From NCBI RefSeq assembly GCF_004115745.1, contig NZ_QXIL01000007.1:62001-126000 (forward strand): DNA of 64,000 nucleotides, written 5' to 3'. The translations under genes and the position numbers were made by a program. Source of the DNA: Levilactobacillus suantsaii. GTDB lineage: Bacteria > Bacillota > Bacilli > Lactobacillales > Lactobacillaceae. The notes under the pieces were generated by a model, which was given only the letters and a program-made list of their open reading frames with translations, did not search any database and was not told where the DNA came from. This document shows, in pieces, positions 52,917 through 61,717 of the stretch. Every line of letters starts with the position of its first letter. The stretch's first letter is position 1.

Positions 52917-53663
52917 ATGGCAATTAAAGATAAAGTTGTGCTGATTACGGGGGCTTCTTCTGGTATCGGTGAAGCCACAGCCAAGCAATTAGCGGCTGAA
53001 GGTGCCAAGGTGGTTTTAGGTTCGCGGCGAGAAACCAAGCTCCAACAGATTGTTAACGACATCGAACAGGCAGGCGGCACAGCGACCTACCGGGTGACCG
53101 ACGTGACGAAACGCGCGGACAGTCAGGCGCTGGTTCAGTTAGCCAAGGACACCTACGGGCAAGTGGACGTGTTGTTCTTGAACGCTGGGTTAATGCCGAA
53201 CTCACCCCTTTCAGCGTTGCACGTGGACGAGTGGGACCAGATGGTCGACGTCAATTTAAAGGGTGTCATGTATGGCATCGCGGCGGTCTTGCCGGACTTC
53301 ACGGCGCAAAAGCACGGTCAAATCATCGCTACTTCGTCCGTTGCTGGGTTGAAGGCTTACCCGGGTGGCGCCATTTATGGGGCGACCAAGTGGGCGGTCA
53401 AGGACTTGATGGAAGTCTTACGGATGGAATCGGCCCAAGAAAAGACCCACATTCGGACCACGACGATTTACCCGGCCGCCATTCAATCAGAATTATTAGA
53501 CACGATTACGGACAACTCAACGGCTCAGGACGCCCAAGACTTGTACGATGCTTACCAAATCAGCCCGCAACGGATCGCTGACGTGGTGGCCTACGCCATC
53601 AACCAGCCGGAAGATACGACCGTTAACGAGATGACGGTGGGCCCTTCGATTCAGAGCTGGTAA
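52917..53663 (+). CDS. Short-chain dehydrogenase/reductase
   Basis: The 248-residue enzyme has TGASSGIG, NAG in LFLNAGLMP, and catalytic Ser and YxxxK in SSVAGLKAYPGGAIYGATK. It is one of three SDR paralogs here. It is first in an operon with a flavodoxin, driven by the MerR-type promoter upstream. ATG 52917 follows AAAGGTGG. Substrate unknown. Confidence 0.92.
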   Translation: MAIKDKVVLITGASSGIGEATAKQLAAEGAKVVLGSRRETKLQQIVNDIEQAGGTATYRVTDVTKRADSQALVQLAKDTYGQVDVLFLNAGLMPNSPLSALHVDEWDQMVDVNLKGVMYGIAAVLPDFTAQKHGQIIATSSVAGLKAYPGGAIYGATKWAVKDLMEVLRMESAQEKTHIRTTTIYPAAIQSELLDTITDNSTAQDAQDLYDAYQISPQRIADVVAYAINQPEDTTVNEMTVGPSIQSW

Positions 53664-53684
53664 ACAAGTAAGGAGTACAGTAAC

Positions 53685-54179
53685 ATGACTGATACATTGA
53701 TTCTAGATTACTCTTGGTCCGGCACCACGCCCAAGTTGGCCCAACAGTTGCAAACGGCGCTGCAGGCCGACCGGCTCGCGGTTACGGTGGCCCCCGACAC
53801 CTTTCCCGCGGACATGACGGCAACCGACAAAGTGGCTAAGCAACAGCTGGCCGCCGGCAAACTGCCGGCGTTGACCACGTCGCTACCCGATTTGAGTGGC
53901 TATCACCGCCTCTTGATTGGCGGCCCGGTCTGGTCCGGAACGGTCTCGACGCCAGTCCGGGAACTCTTGGCGACGTTACCGGCGTTTAGCGGGCAACTGG
54001 TCCCGTTTTACACCGACGCCGGCGTGGCGGGGCAGTATGAAGCTGACTTTGCTAAGCTGGCGGGTGATCACGCAACGTTACCAGGTCTCGAAATGACGGC
54101 CGGGGAGTTGCAAGATACGGCCACGGTGCAGACCAAGATTTTAACCTGGTGGCAGAGTCTGACGACGCCAGAAAACTAA
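53685..54179 (+). CDS. Flavodoxin
   Basis: The 164-residue FMN protein has the phosphate loop YSWSGTTPKLAQQL and GGPVWSGTVSTPVREL around the flavin, with FYTDAGVAGQYEADF after. It starts 21 bases after the SDR stop (AAGGAGTA site), so the pair is co-expressed under MerR control. It may deliver electrons or act as a quinone reductase for stress survival. Confidence 0.9.
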   Translation: MTDTLILDYSWSGTTPKLAQQLQTALQADRLAVTVAPDTFPADMTATDKVAKQQLAAGKLPALTTSLPDLSGYHRLLIGGPVWSGTVSTPVRELLATLPAFSGQLVPFYTDAGVAGQYEADFAKLAGDHATLPGLEMTAGELQDTATVQTKILTWWQSLTTPEN

Positions 54180-54193
54180 GCAGAATAGTGTCA

Positions 54194-54231
54194 AACGGAC
54201 GCCAACGCAGCCTATCGTTGGCGTCCGTTTT
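54194..54231. terminator. Bidirectional terminator
   Basis: A 14-base-pair perfect stem AACGGACGCCAACG/CGTTGGCGTCCGTT with T run, between the flavodoxin and LysR genes. Confidence 0.92.
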
Positions 54232-54236
54232 TTGGT

Positions 54237-55121
54237 TTACGGGGTGGTTAAGTTAGCTTGGAGGCGTTGTAAGAACAGCTGGGCCACGGGTGATAGTGGT
54301 TGGGTCCGCGACCAGATGATTGTGATGGGATCGACCTGTGGCGGGGTCAACGGGCGAAATGTGAGCGGCGAATTAGCGCTGGTATCGCTCAACTGGTCAA
54401 AGCCTAGGGCGTAGCAACTCCCGTTTTGGACCAGTAGGCTGGCGTTAAACAGCAAGTTGTAGGTCCCGTTGATGGTGAGGTCAGTAGCCACGTTGCGCCA
54501 CCAGTCCTGAAAGCGGTGGTGCGTTTGGGCTTGTTCGGAGATCAAGAGCGGGTGACCCACTAAGTCGGTGGGCGCGATGCTAACTTGGCGGGCTAGCGGC
54601 GCCGTTTTGGGCAACAGCACGCCCCACTGATTGGTTTCCGGGAGTTTGAGGGCGTGGAAGTTGGTCAATTGGCGCGACCCCATGATGACCCCGAAGTCGA
54701 GGCGGCCGTTTGTCAGTTGGTCTTCGACTAGCGGGGCGTCCCCACTATGCAAATGGACCGTCACGGCGGGGTAATCTTTTTGGATCCCGGCGATTAAGGC
54801 CATCAGCCGCGCCATGCCCTGGCTTTCGCCGGCGCCGATGTCCAGGCTACCGCTCAAAATGGGTTGTTGAGTTTGAAGATTTTGGGTGGTTTTGTCGACC
54901 AGTGCGATGATGGTCGTGGCCCGGCTCAACAGGTAACGGCCCTGTGCAGTGAGCGTAATTTGGCGCGCGCCCCTAGTGAAGAGCGGCGTGCCGACTTCGG
55001 TCTCGAGGTCGGTCAGTTGCCGTGACAGGGTGGGTTGGGACAAATGTAACGCCCGCGCGGCACCACTGACCGTCTTGGCTTGGGCTAATGCAATAAAGTA
55101 CCGTAAAACACGTAGTTCCAT
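54237..55121 (-). CDS. LysR-family transcriptional regulator
   Basis: The 294-residue protein has a LysR helix-turn-helix (LRVLRYFIALAQAKTV, LHLSQPTLSRQLTDLE) and an effector domain with LDIGAGESQGMARLMAL. It is a paralog of the LysR at 44148. It is divergent from an acetyltransferase-SDR operon (55235-56534), which it probably controls. ATG 55121 follows TAGGAGGAA. Confidence 0.92.
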   Translation of the reverse strand: MELRVLRYFIALAQAKTVSGAARALHLSQPTLSRQLTDLETEVGTPLFTRGARQITLTAQGRYLLSRATTIIALVDKTTQNLQTQQPILSGSLDIGAGESQGMARLMALIAGIQKDYPAVTVHLHSGDAPLVEDQLTNGRLDFGVIMGSRQLTNFHALKLPETNQWGVLLPKTAPLARQVSIAPTDLVGHPLLISEQAQTHHRFQDWWRNVATDLTINGTYNLLFNASLLVQNGSCYALGFDQLSDTSANSPLTFRPLTPPQVDPITIIWSRTQPLSPVAQLFLQRLQANLTTP

Positions 55122-55234
55122 GGCATTTCCTCCTAAGAATGCTTTTTGACTATACTTTAACATGAAATATAGGTATTTGATATGTTTAACGTCCGCTCGT
55201 ATACTAAGTGGTACTTACTCAAGGGGGAAGTCAA

Positions 55235-55765
55235 ATGAAATTAGACTTAGCAACTTTACAAGGGATTCAGGGCGTGGTCGACCAAAACCAGCGCCTGGTT
55301 CAACACCTCAATACGGGACAACATCACCCGGCCGAGATTCGTCAATTAATGGGTGAAATCACGGGCCAATCGATCGATGACTCAGTCGAGATTCGCTTAC
55401 CGTTCTACACAGATTACGGTCGCGGCCTCAAGTTGGGCCACGGGGTCTTTCTCAACAGTGGCGTGATGATTACCGATTTAGGTGGCATCATCTTAGAAGA
55501 TAACGTCCTAATTGGCCCGGGTGCCAGCCTCTTGTCAGTCAACCATCCCTTGGACCCAGCGCACCGACATGAAGTCTTGGCGGACCCGATTCGCATTCAA
55601 AAGAATGCCTGGGTGGGCGCCAACGCCACCATCTTAGCGGGCGTCACGGTGGGTGAAAACGCCGTGGTTGCCGCCGGAGCAGTGGTCACCAAGGACGTCC
55701 CGGCCGCAACGGTCGTGGCGGGCGTCCCCGCAAAAGTGATTAAGAAAATTGAGTCGTCATTTTGA
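55235..55765 (+). CDS. Left-handed beta-helix acyltransferase (maltose/galactoside O-acetyltransferase-like)
   Basis: The 176-residue protein has hexapeptide repeats (GVFLNSGVMITDLGGIILEDNVLIGPGASL and WVGANATILAGVTVGENAVVAAGAVVTKDV regions) ending in VVAGVPAKVIK, the standard form of the NodL/LacA/Maa class, with the catalytic His in SVNHPLD. It would acetylate a sugar or related small molecule. ATG 55235 follows AAGGGGGAAG. First gene of a two-gene operon. Confidence 0.92.
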   Translation: MKLDLATLQGIQGVVDQNQRLVQHLNTGQHHPAEIRQLMGEITGQSIDDSVEIRLPFYTDYGRGLKLGHGVFLNSGVMITDLGGIILEDNVLIGPGASLLSVNHPLDPAHRHEVLADPIRIQKNAWVGANATILAGVTVGENAVVAAGAVVTKDVPAATVVAGVPAKVIKKIESSF

Positions 55766-55787
55766 TTTAAAAAGGAGATTTTTATCA

Positions 55788-56534
55788 ATGAGTGTTGCAG
55801 GAAAAGTTGTTGTGATTACCGGGGCTTCTAGCGGTATCGGGGCCGCCACGGCCAAGTTGTTAGCGGCTAAAGGCGCCAAGGTGGTCTTGGGCGCCCGGCG
55901 GCAAGACCGGTTACAGGCCTTAGCTCAAGAAATTGGTGAAAACGCCAGTTACCAGGTCACGGACGTCACCAAGCGCGACCAGGTCCACGCGCTGTTAGAC
56001 CTGGCCATGAGTCAGTATGGACGGATCGACGTGTTGTACAACAATGCCGGCACCATGCCCCAAGGGAACCTGGCCGACCGGGAATACGACAAGTGGCAGC
56101 TGATGCTAGACGTCAACGTGATGGGCGTCTTGAACGGTATCGGTGAAGTGCTCCCCATCATGCAACAGCAACATGCCGGGTTGATCATCACCACGGATTC
56201 CGTGGCGGGGCACGTGGTCTACCCGGATTCCGCGGTCTACAACGGAACGAAGTACGCCGTGCGGGCCATCATGGAAGACTTACGCCAAGAAGAAAAGGGC
56301 CACGGGATTCGCGCGACCATCGTGTCACCGGGCGCGGTCAAAACGGAATTGGTCAACACGATTGGTAATCCGGAAATTCAGCATAATATCAGTCAGTTGA
56401 TGGCCGCCCAGGAAAGCCAGGGCTTAGCGCTCAATCCCGAAGACGTGGCGAATTCCGTGCTCTTTGCGATTGACCAGCCAGAACACGTGGCCGTGAGTGA
56501 AGTCTTGATTCGGCCAGCTGAACAGGAAGTTTAA
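55788..56534 (+). CDS. Short-chain dehydrogenase/reductase
   Basis: The 248-residue enzyme has TGASSGIG, NNAG, and catalytic Ser and YxxxK in TTDSVAGHVVYPDSAVYNGTK. It shares extended identity with the SDR at 45282 (MGVLNGI, LRQEE, SEVLIRP/SEIHVRP). It starts 22 bases after the acyltransferase stop with AAGGAGA. Substrate unknown. Confidence 0.92.
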   Translation: MSVAGKVVVITGASSGIGAATAKLLAAKGAKVVLGARRQDRLQALAQEIGENASYQVTDVTKRDQVHALLDLAMSQYGRIDVLYNNAGTMPQGNLADREYDKWQLMLDVNVMGVLNGIGEVLPIMQQQHAGLIITTDSVAGHVVYPDSAVYNGTKYAVRAIMEDLRQEEKGHGIRATIVSPGAVKTELVNTIGNPEIQHNISQLMAAQESQGLALNPEDVANSVLFAIDQPEHVAVSEVLIRPAEQEV

Positions 56535-56548
56535 CCGATTAGATTGAA

Positions 56549-56597
56549 TGAAAAAGCTCGCAACGGCGTCCTTTGAGGACAACTGTTGCGAGCTTTT
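56549..56597. terminator. Bidirectional terminator
   Basis: AAAAGCTCGCAAC/GTTGCGAGCTTTT stem between convergent genes, T runs on both strands. Confidence 0.9.
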
Positions 56598-56600
56598 ACG

Positions 56601-57017
56601 TTAGGTCCGCGCGTCGAATTGGTGCCCACATTTGGGACAGGTGATGCGCACGTGGCCGTGGTGCCGAGGAATGCGAATGCGCTGATGACACTGCGCACAG
56701 CGGAAAAATTTGTATTGACGGTGCTGGCTGACCCAGTAACGCGACCGCGTCAGGGGCCGAATCACCGGAAACCATAGGCGTTGAAAACCGCGGTTGATAG
56801 CGACTTGCCGGTAAATCTGCCGGGAAAACAAGCGCCAGTAACTGATGATCAGCAACACGAACGCCACCCAGAACAACCAATGCAGGCTGCGCCAGAAACT
56901 GAGAATCAACAGGATCAGTGAGAGCCCGTTGAGCCAGCGATTCAGGGTATCGTTTTGGCCGTAACGCCCCAGCATGAAGCGTTGAAGTCGTTGAATAAAT
57001 TTAGAGTTGGGTCGCAA
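56601..57017 (-). CDS. Membrane-anchored zinc-ribbon protein
   Basis: The 138-residue protein has two membrane segments (about residues 30-65) and a C-terminal zinc ribbon with CAQC and CPKC pairs (FRCAQC, ITCPKCGHQF). Such proteins are common and uncharacterised in lactobacilli. The start is a TTG at 57017 supported by GGGAGGGA; no ATG fits. It lies alone on the minus strand next to a parS site. Confidence 0.78.
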   Translation of the reverse strand: MRPNSKFIQRLQRFMLGRYGQNDTLNRWLNGLSLILLILSFWRSLHWLFWVAFVLLIISYWRLFSRQIYRQVAINRGFQRLWFPVIRPLTRSRYWVSQHRQYKFFRCAQCHQRIRIPRHHGHVRITCPKCGHQFDART

Positions 57018-57076
57018 GTGAATTTCCCTCCCAGGTAAGCTAATGTCTTATCCTAACATAGTTTGTTGGCGCCCGT

Positions 57077-57092
57077 TGTTTCACGTGGAACA
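57077..57092 (+). other. parS: parS centromere site, perfect
   Basis: TGTTTCACGTGGAACA four bases from the 3' end of the TauE gene. Confidence 0.92.
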
Positions 57093-57095
57093 TCG

Positions 57096-57812
57096 CTAGA
57101 AAAACAGGTAGTAGAGGCCACTCAGCCCGATGAACCCGTAAATCCACTTCTTAAGGGTCTCCCCGTCGATTCGGTTCAGCAGGTGCGCAGCAATCAAAGT
57201 CCCTAACGCGGCGGCAACCATACCGACCAGGATGTAAGGGATATCCTGCGCCACTAAAATACCGTTGGCGACCCGGATGCTAGTGATGTAAACGGCATCG
57301 AGTAAAAAGAACCCTTGAATGGTAGCGATGTATTCGGGCATCGAGCGGGATAAGGACAGAAAGTAAAGGGCCATCAAGGGGCCACCAATCCCGAAGAGGC
57401 CGTTGAAGAACCCCGAAATGATCATGAAAAGTCCGGCAACGTACCACGGGTAGTGGCGCGCCCCGGCATTTTTGACCAGCGTGAAATACAAACACAACGC
57501 GACCAGTAGCCCGCCTAACATCAGTCGTAACAGATGTGCGTCCAAGACGTGGTCCAAGTGGACCGACCAGGTGGCGACTGCCGCATAAACGATGAAGGGA
57601 ATCACGATACGCTTGGACTTGATGTAGCGATGGTAACGTAACGTGAGCCCCAGCACGCTCACGAACATGATAACACCGCCTATCCCGGCGGCTTGGGCCA
57701 TGGGTAGAATCGAAGGGAAGAAAATCATCATGATGATGACCGCCCCGAAACCGGTCAAGCCTTGGACTAAACCGGCGAGTAGGGCGGGGAAAATAATGAA
57801 CGCCCAGGTCAC
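57096..57812 (-). CDS. TauE/SafE-family membrane transporter
   Basis: The 238-residue protein has about eight membrane segments in two repeats, with GLVQGLTGFGAVIIM in the first and GFFNGLFGIGGPLMALYFL in the second, the TauE/SafE signature. The family exports small sulfur or carbon anions such as sulfite or sulfoacetate; the substrate here is unknown. The GTG at 57812 has an AAAGGAGG site. Confidence 0.9.
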   Translation of the reverse strand: MTWAFIIFPALLAGLVQGLTGFGAVIIMMIFFPSILPMAQAAGIGGVIMFVSVLGLTLRYHRYIKSKRIVIPFIVYAAVATWSVHLDHVLDAHLLRLMLGGLLVALCLYFTLVKNAGARHYPWYVAGLFMIISGFFNGLFGIGGPLMALYFLSLSRSMPEYIATIQGFFLLDAVYITSIRVANGILVAQDIPYILVGMVAAALGTLIAAHLLNRIDGETLKKWIYGFIGLSGLYYLFF

Positions 57813-57941
57813 AATGTTGACCTCCTTTAAGTCATTAGTCTTGTTATCCAGTGTGGTGGTTCAACCAGGCGGTGTCAATGGGTATCTCGTAGGTAAAGAA
57901 GCGTATAATGGGGATATTAATCGCCGAAAGAAGGAATTAGG

Positions 57942-58448
57942 ATGATGGAAGAAACGGCCCGCATCCGGGTGCGTCCCTTAGAACTGAGTGACTTAGCCGA
58001 TTACCAACACATTTTGATGGACCCCCGCTTGGCCAGCGCCAGCGGCCAGCCCGCAACGATTGCCCCCAACCTGTTGGCTTACTGGTTCGAGAAGGACCGC
58101 CATAGTCCATACGCTTTTGCGGTGATTGACCGGCGCGAACGGCGCTTCGTGGGGACGATTCTTTACTATCAACATGGGAATCAGGCCAACGTCTATGACT
58201 TGGGGTATTTTTTGACGCCGCATGTTTGGGGCCATGGCATCATGCCCGTGGCAGTGCGGGCCAGTCTGCGGTTGATTACCCGCGAAGGGGGCCAAGTGAC
58301 CCGGTTGTTTGCGGACTGTTTACCGGATAACCACCGTTCCCAGCGGGTTCTGGAAAAATTGGGCTTTACGTTGGTTCCTGGGATCACCGCGGCGCCAAAC
58401 GTGGACCGAGTCAACTGGTATAGCAAGACACTACTGCCGTCGAAATAA
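57942..58448 (+). CDS. GNAT-family N-acetyltransferase (RimJ/RimL type)
   Basis: The 168-residue protein has the RIRVRPLELSD start, VGTILYYQ and LGYFLTPHVWGHGIMPVAVRA around the acetyl-CoA site, and CLPDNHRSQRVLEKLGF, all typical of the RimL branch that acetylates protein or small-molecule amines. Target unknown. Complete, unlike the GNAT fragment at 16116. Confidence 0.9.
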   Translation: MMEETARIRVRPLELSDLADYQHILMDPRLASASGQPATIAPNLLAYWFEKDRHSPYAFAVIDRRERRFVGTILYYQHGNQANVYDLGYFLTPHVWGHGIMPVAVRASLRLITREGGQVTRLFADCLPDNHRSQRVLEKLGFTLVPGITAAPNVDRVNWYSKTLLPSK

Positions 58449-58451
58449 AAA

Positions 58452-58491
58452 TAAACCGGGTCGCGGACATTGGTCCGGACCCGGTTTTGGA
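58452..58491. terminator. Bidirectional terminator
   Basis: AACCGGGTC with GACCCGGTT stem plus an inner GCGGACATTGGTCCG region, between convergent GNAT and SMR genes. Confidence 0.88.
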
Positions 58492-58517
58492 TTGCTGAGC
58501 TTTAGTGCTGAAATTGG

Positions 58518-58835
58518 TTAACCGACGTTGAGGTTTAAAAGAACGGTGCCGGCCACGATAAGGGCAATTCCCGAGATGATGACCGGGTTGATCTGCTCGT
58601 GCCAAATCAAGACGGAAAGCGCCGTGGTAACGACGATCCCAACGCCACCCCACAAGGCATAGGCAATATTTAAATCGATGGTTTTAATGGCCAGTGATAA
58701 GAAATAGAAACAAAGTATATAGGCCAGCAAACTCCCGGCCGTGAAGGGTAACCGTGTAAACCCATCCGAAGCTTTCAATAAGTTGGTGCCCACGAGTTCC
58801 CCCGTGATGGCAATTCCTAAGTATAAGTATCCCAT
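58518..58835 (-). CDS. Small multidrug resistance (SMR) family efflux protein
   Basis: The 105-residue, four-helix protein has the essential membrane Glu in ITGELVGT and WGGVGIVVTTALSVLIWHEQ in helices 3-4. SMR dimers exchange protons for quaternary ammonium or guanidinium compounds. ATG 58835 follows CGGAGGC. A palindrome lies 42 bases upstream in the leader. Confidence 0.92.
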   Translation of the reverse strand: MGYLYLGIAITGELVGTNLLKASDGFTRLPFTAGSLLAYILCFYFLSLAIKTIDLNIAYALWGGVGIVVTTALSVLIWHEQINPVIISGIALIVAGTVLLNLNVG

Positions 58836-58876
58836 GCTTGTGCGCCTCCGCATCTATGATTGTCGTTGCAATGACT

Positions 58877-58900
58877 CGTTACCGCACTTTTTTGGTAACG
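58877..58900. promoter_or_regulatory. Palindrome upstream of the SMR gene
   Basis: CGTTACC (58877-58883) and GGTAACG (58894-58900) are inverted arms, each flanked by GACTC-type sequence. It could be an operator or a leader hairpin. It does not show the ACGR loops of guanidine-II switches. Confidence 0.4.
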
Positions 58901-59053
58901 ACTCATCTTACTTTATTTTCTGAAAATTAGCTATCTTTTTTTATCACGTGGTTTGGAAAACTAGCAAATTTTTAAGTAGTGATTGATTGGCATCGCAAAT
59001 GAAGACCTGGTGGGGCATAACCGGGACCGCTATCACTGATAACAAGCCAACAA

Positions 59054-59113
59054 AAAAACAGTTCGATTTCAATGACCACAATCAAAGTGGCGCTTGAAAC
59101 CGAGCTGTTTTTT
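59054..59113 (-). terminator. Terminator of the adhesin gene
   Basis: On the minus strand AACAGCTCGGTTTCAAGCG pairs imperfectly with a sequence ending CGAACTGTT, followed by a T run. Confidence 0.75.
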
Positions 59114-59134
59114 ATATCATATCCTAATAATTGA

Positions 59135-61717
59135 TTAGTGTTGCTTACGCCGGTCCGTTGCCATGCCGAACGCGCCTAACAAGAGGGCCATGCCCGCCGC
59201 AATGAAACCAGTTGACTTGGTTTCATTGGTTTGGGGTAAGCCAATCGTGGCGGTGTTGGTAGCTTGACCAGTCTTTTGGGTGTTAACCGTGTTTGCCTGA
59301 GTCGTGGTGTGGGCTAACATGGTCGGCTGAGCGGCGTTACTAGTCGTCGTTGCTGGTGTAGCCGTTGCGGTGGCTGTTCCAGTCGGCGTATAAGCGCCCG
59401 TTACTGTCGCGTGACGAGTGGTCGTTGACGTCTCTGTGTTTCCGGTGACGATTTGGTCAGCGTTGCCACCACGCTTCAATTGTGTTGCGCGAGCGTTCTT
59501 AGTTGTGGCTTGGGTCGTTGATTGCGGCGTTGCGAGTTTATCGGACGCGTTTCCCGTGATGATGGTGTCGCCAGCCTCCCCAGTGGAAATGCTTGGCGTA
59601 GTCGAGTCGTCAGTATCGTTTGTGGTGACCGTATCACCAGCGTCACCGGTCGTCACCGTGTCGCCCGCATTGCCAGTCGTTGGGTTGTCACCGGTTGTCG
59701 TTGTATCGTCAGAATTGTTTGTTGACGTCCCAGTATTGTCACCGGTGTTATCTGGCGTGGTAGTCGTGCCACCACCGGTCGTGGTACCTTGGTTAGGATC
59801 CGTGACGTTGATGGTTGCGGTTTCGGCGACGATGTACGGGTCGCCGGTATTATTGTAGTCATCGGCGACTTGGTAAGCGTAGGTGACTTTGAAAGTCCCA
59901 GCCTTAGTTGCTTTGCTATCTTGTAAGATGTTGTCAGGGTCGCTGATGCTGACTTGAACTTGGTCCAAATTCAGTGGGTCGTCGTTATCGTCGAGGCCAG
60001 AAACGAAGTTGTCCGCGGCAGTCCAATCTTGGCCGACTGTTAACGCGGAGTCTTGCGTGGTGATGACCTTGCGTAACGTAATGTAGATGTATGGGGCCAA
60101 TGTACTGCTGGTCCCATCACCGGTAGTGCCAGAGTCACCGTTTACCTGAACGCCAGTTGGTGTCAGACGGTAAGTGTAATCGGTCTGGGGGGTTCCATCT
60201 TTGTTTAACAAGACGGAATACCCATAATCTTTGACCAGGTCATCGATGTTTGCCTTGGTCAGATTGACATCGATTAGCCCACCCGTGTATAGGGTAGAGC
60301 CAGAGTAAGTGTCATCACCAGGCCCGAAATTGTGTAAGGAGATTTGGCCCGCGGCGACTTCCGGCATTAATGCTTGAATAGCGGCCGGCACATCTTGGTA
60401 GGAGATTCCTAATTGAATCGCGGTGACAGCATAGTATTGACCGACAATTTTATCCGGTGCTGGTGCGGCGATGCGGAAATACAAGGCACCAGATGTCCCC
60501 GCCGTGTAGTTCATCAAGTCAATTTGTTCGAGATTGGTGCTGTAGAGTTGCGGATCAGTGATGGTCAATGGGACCTTGGCCACGTAGGCGGCGTTGGCTG
60601 CTAGCGTTCCTTGGAACCGCATTTCTTCGACGTCGGCCAAACTATAGCCCGCCGCTAAGAGATCGGCGTAACTGTAGCTCATCCCACCCCCACGCAACAT
60701 GAAGGTCAAGTTGACACCATCGGGTAAATCGGCTAAGAAGTCGCTGGCTGGGGTGCCATCAGCTAAGGTGACTTGAGCAGCCCGGCTACTTGCAGAGTCC
60801 GCGTAACTCGGCAACATGAACAGGAAGTTGATGTTTTGCGCCTGGTCGGTCGTATTTGTAATGTTGAAAATGGCGCTTAGGTCAGCGGTCCTGGAATCAA
60901 TAATGGAGGCCGCTTGGTCACTCTTTAAGCCGTTGGTTTCGGTCAGTGAGGTCGATGTGTTTCCTTGCGCATCAGTCCCGGTTAACCGGACGTGGACTTG
61001 GACGTCATCATCAGGTTGGACGTCGTGGCCACTAGCGTTGTTCACGATAGCTGGTTCCGTGGTTTCCTGGGTTGGATCATAGGTCGTTTGTGTGGAAGCT
61101 GGGGTGGCCGTTGGGACGACGATGGAGTCTTCAGTTTGGATATTGTGCGTCGTTATCGCGTCATCAGCGGTTTTATCAGTTGCGACATCAGTGGCGTCGT
61201 TATCGTTAGTAGTGCCGTCATTGGCAACATCATTAGTCGTGTTGTTAGCGGTCGTGTCATTGTTAACGTCATTGGCTTTATTAGTGTTGGTCAACGCGTC
61301 ATCGTTAGGCGTTGAACTGCTGCTGGTCCCCACATTAGTAGTGGCCCCACTGTTGGCGGCAGCGTTAGCTGCTGAATTAACATTCAGGTCGGCTTTTTCG
61401 GTAGTGGTAGCGCTTGAATTTTGAACATTTGTTGTGTTAGCGGCACTGTCCTTGGTACTGGTTACCGCGTCACCGTTAGTGGTAACCGGTTTTTCGGTGG
61501 TCGACTTAGTTGCCTTTAACGGGACAACTTTGTTTTGAGTCGCTGAACTTTGATCGCTCACGGCCGTCGTGGCGGCATCAGAACTTGATGAGGTCGAATC
61601 GGCGTTGGCAATCGTGGTTTGGGAGAGACCAATACCTAAGGTGGTCACCCCGATGGCGGCCACGAGCCACTTCTTGCCAGCCTTATAAAGCTTAAAATGT
61701 ACTTTAGTTTCAAACAT
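59135..61717 (-). CDS. KxYKxGKxW-signal, LPQTN sortase-anchored adhesin-like protein
   Basis: The 860-residue protein begins with the KLYKAGKKW form of the KxYKxGKxW signal, has a Ser/Thr/Asn/Asp-rich stem (about 40-230), a large extracellular region with repeated FNITNTTDQAQN and ADLLAAGYSLADVEEM elements, an Ig-like Big_3-type module (LTVGQDWTAADNFVSG and KAGTFKVTYAYQVAD, about 570-650), a Thr/Gly/Asp repeat stalk (GDAGDTVTT units), and LPQTNETK, membrane helix and RRKQH tail. It would be anchored to peptidoglycan as an adhesin. GGAGGATGA precedes ATG 61717. Tandem paralog of the next gene. Confidence 0.93.
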   Translation of the reverse strand: MFETKVHFKLYKAGKKWLVAAIGVTTLGIGLSQTTIANADSTSSSSDAATTAVSDQSSATQNKVVPLKATKSTTEKPVTTNGDAVTSTKDSAANTTNVQNSSATTTEKADLNVNSAANAAANSGATTNVGTSSSSTPNDDALTNTNKANDVNNDTTANNTTNDVANDGTTNDNDATDVATDKTADDAITTHNIQTEDSIVVPTATPASTQTTYDPTQETTEPAIVNNASGHDVQPDDDVQVHVRLTGTDAQGNTSTSLTETNGLKSDQAASIIDSRTADLSAIFNITNTTDQAQNINFLFMLPSYADSASSRAAQVTLADGTPASDFLADLPDGVNLTFMLRGGGMSYSYADLLAAGYSLADVEEMRFQGTLAANAAYVAKVPLTITDPQLYSTNLEQIDLMNYTAGTSGALYFRIAAPAPDKIVGQYYAVTAIQLGISYQDVPAAIQALMPEVAAGQISLHNFGPGDDTYSGSTLYTGGLIDVNLTKANIDDLVKDYGYSVLLNKDGTPQTDYTYRLTPTGVQVNGDSGTTGDGTSSTLAPYIYITLRKVITTQDSALTVGQDWTAADNFVSGLDDNDDPLNLDQVQVSISDPDNILQDSKATKAGTFKVTYAYQVADDYNNTGDPYIVAETATINVTDPNQGTTTGGGTTTTPDNTGDNTGTSTNNSDDTTTTGDNPTTGNAGDTVTTGDAGDTVTTNDTDDSTTPSISTGEAGDTIITGNASDKLATPQSTTQATTKNARATQLKRGGNADQIVTGNTETSTTTRHATVTGAYTPTGTATATATPATTTSNAAQPTMLAHTTTQANTVNTQKTGQATNTATIGLPQTNETKSTGFIAAGMALLLGAFGMATDRRKQH

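Noticed and set aside
61092-61424. Hydrophobic plus-strand frames opposite the adhesin stem
   Set aside because: They are the complement of Asn/Thr/Asp-rich repeats, which always read as Val/Ser/Leu-rich sequence; no ribosome site.
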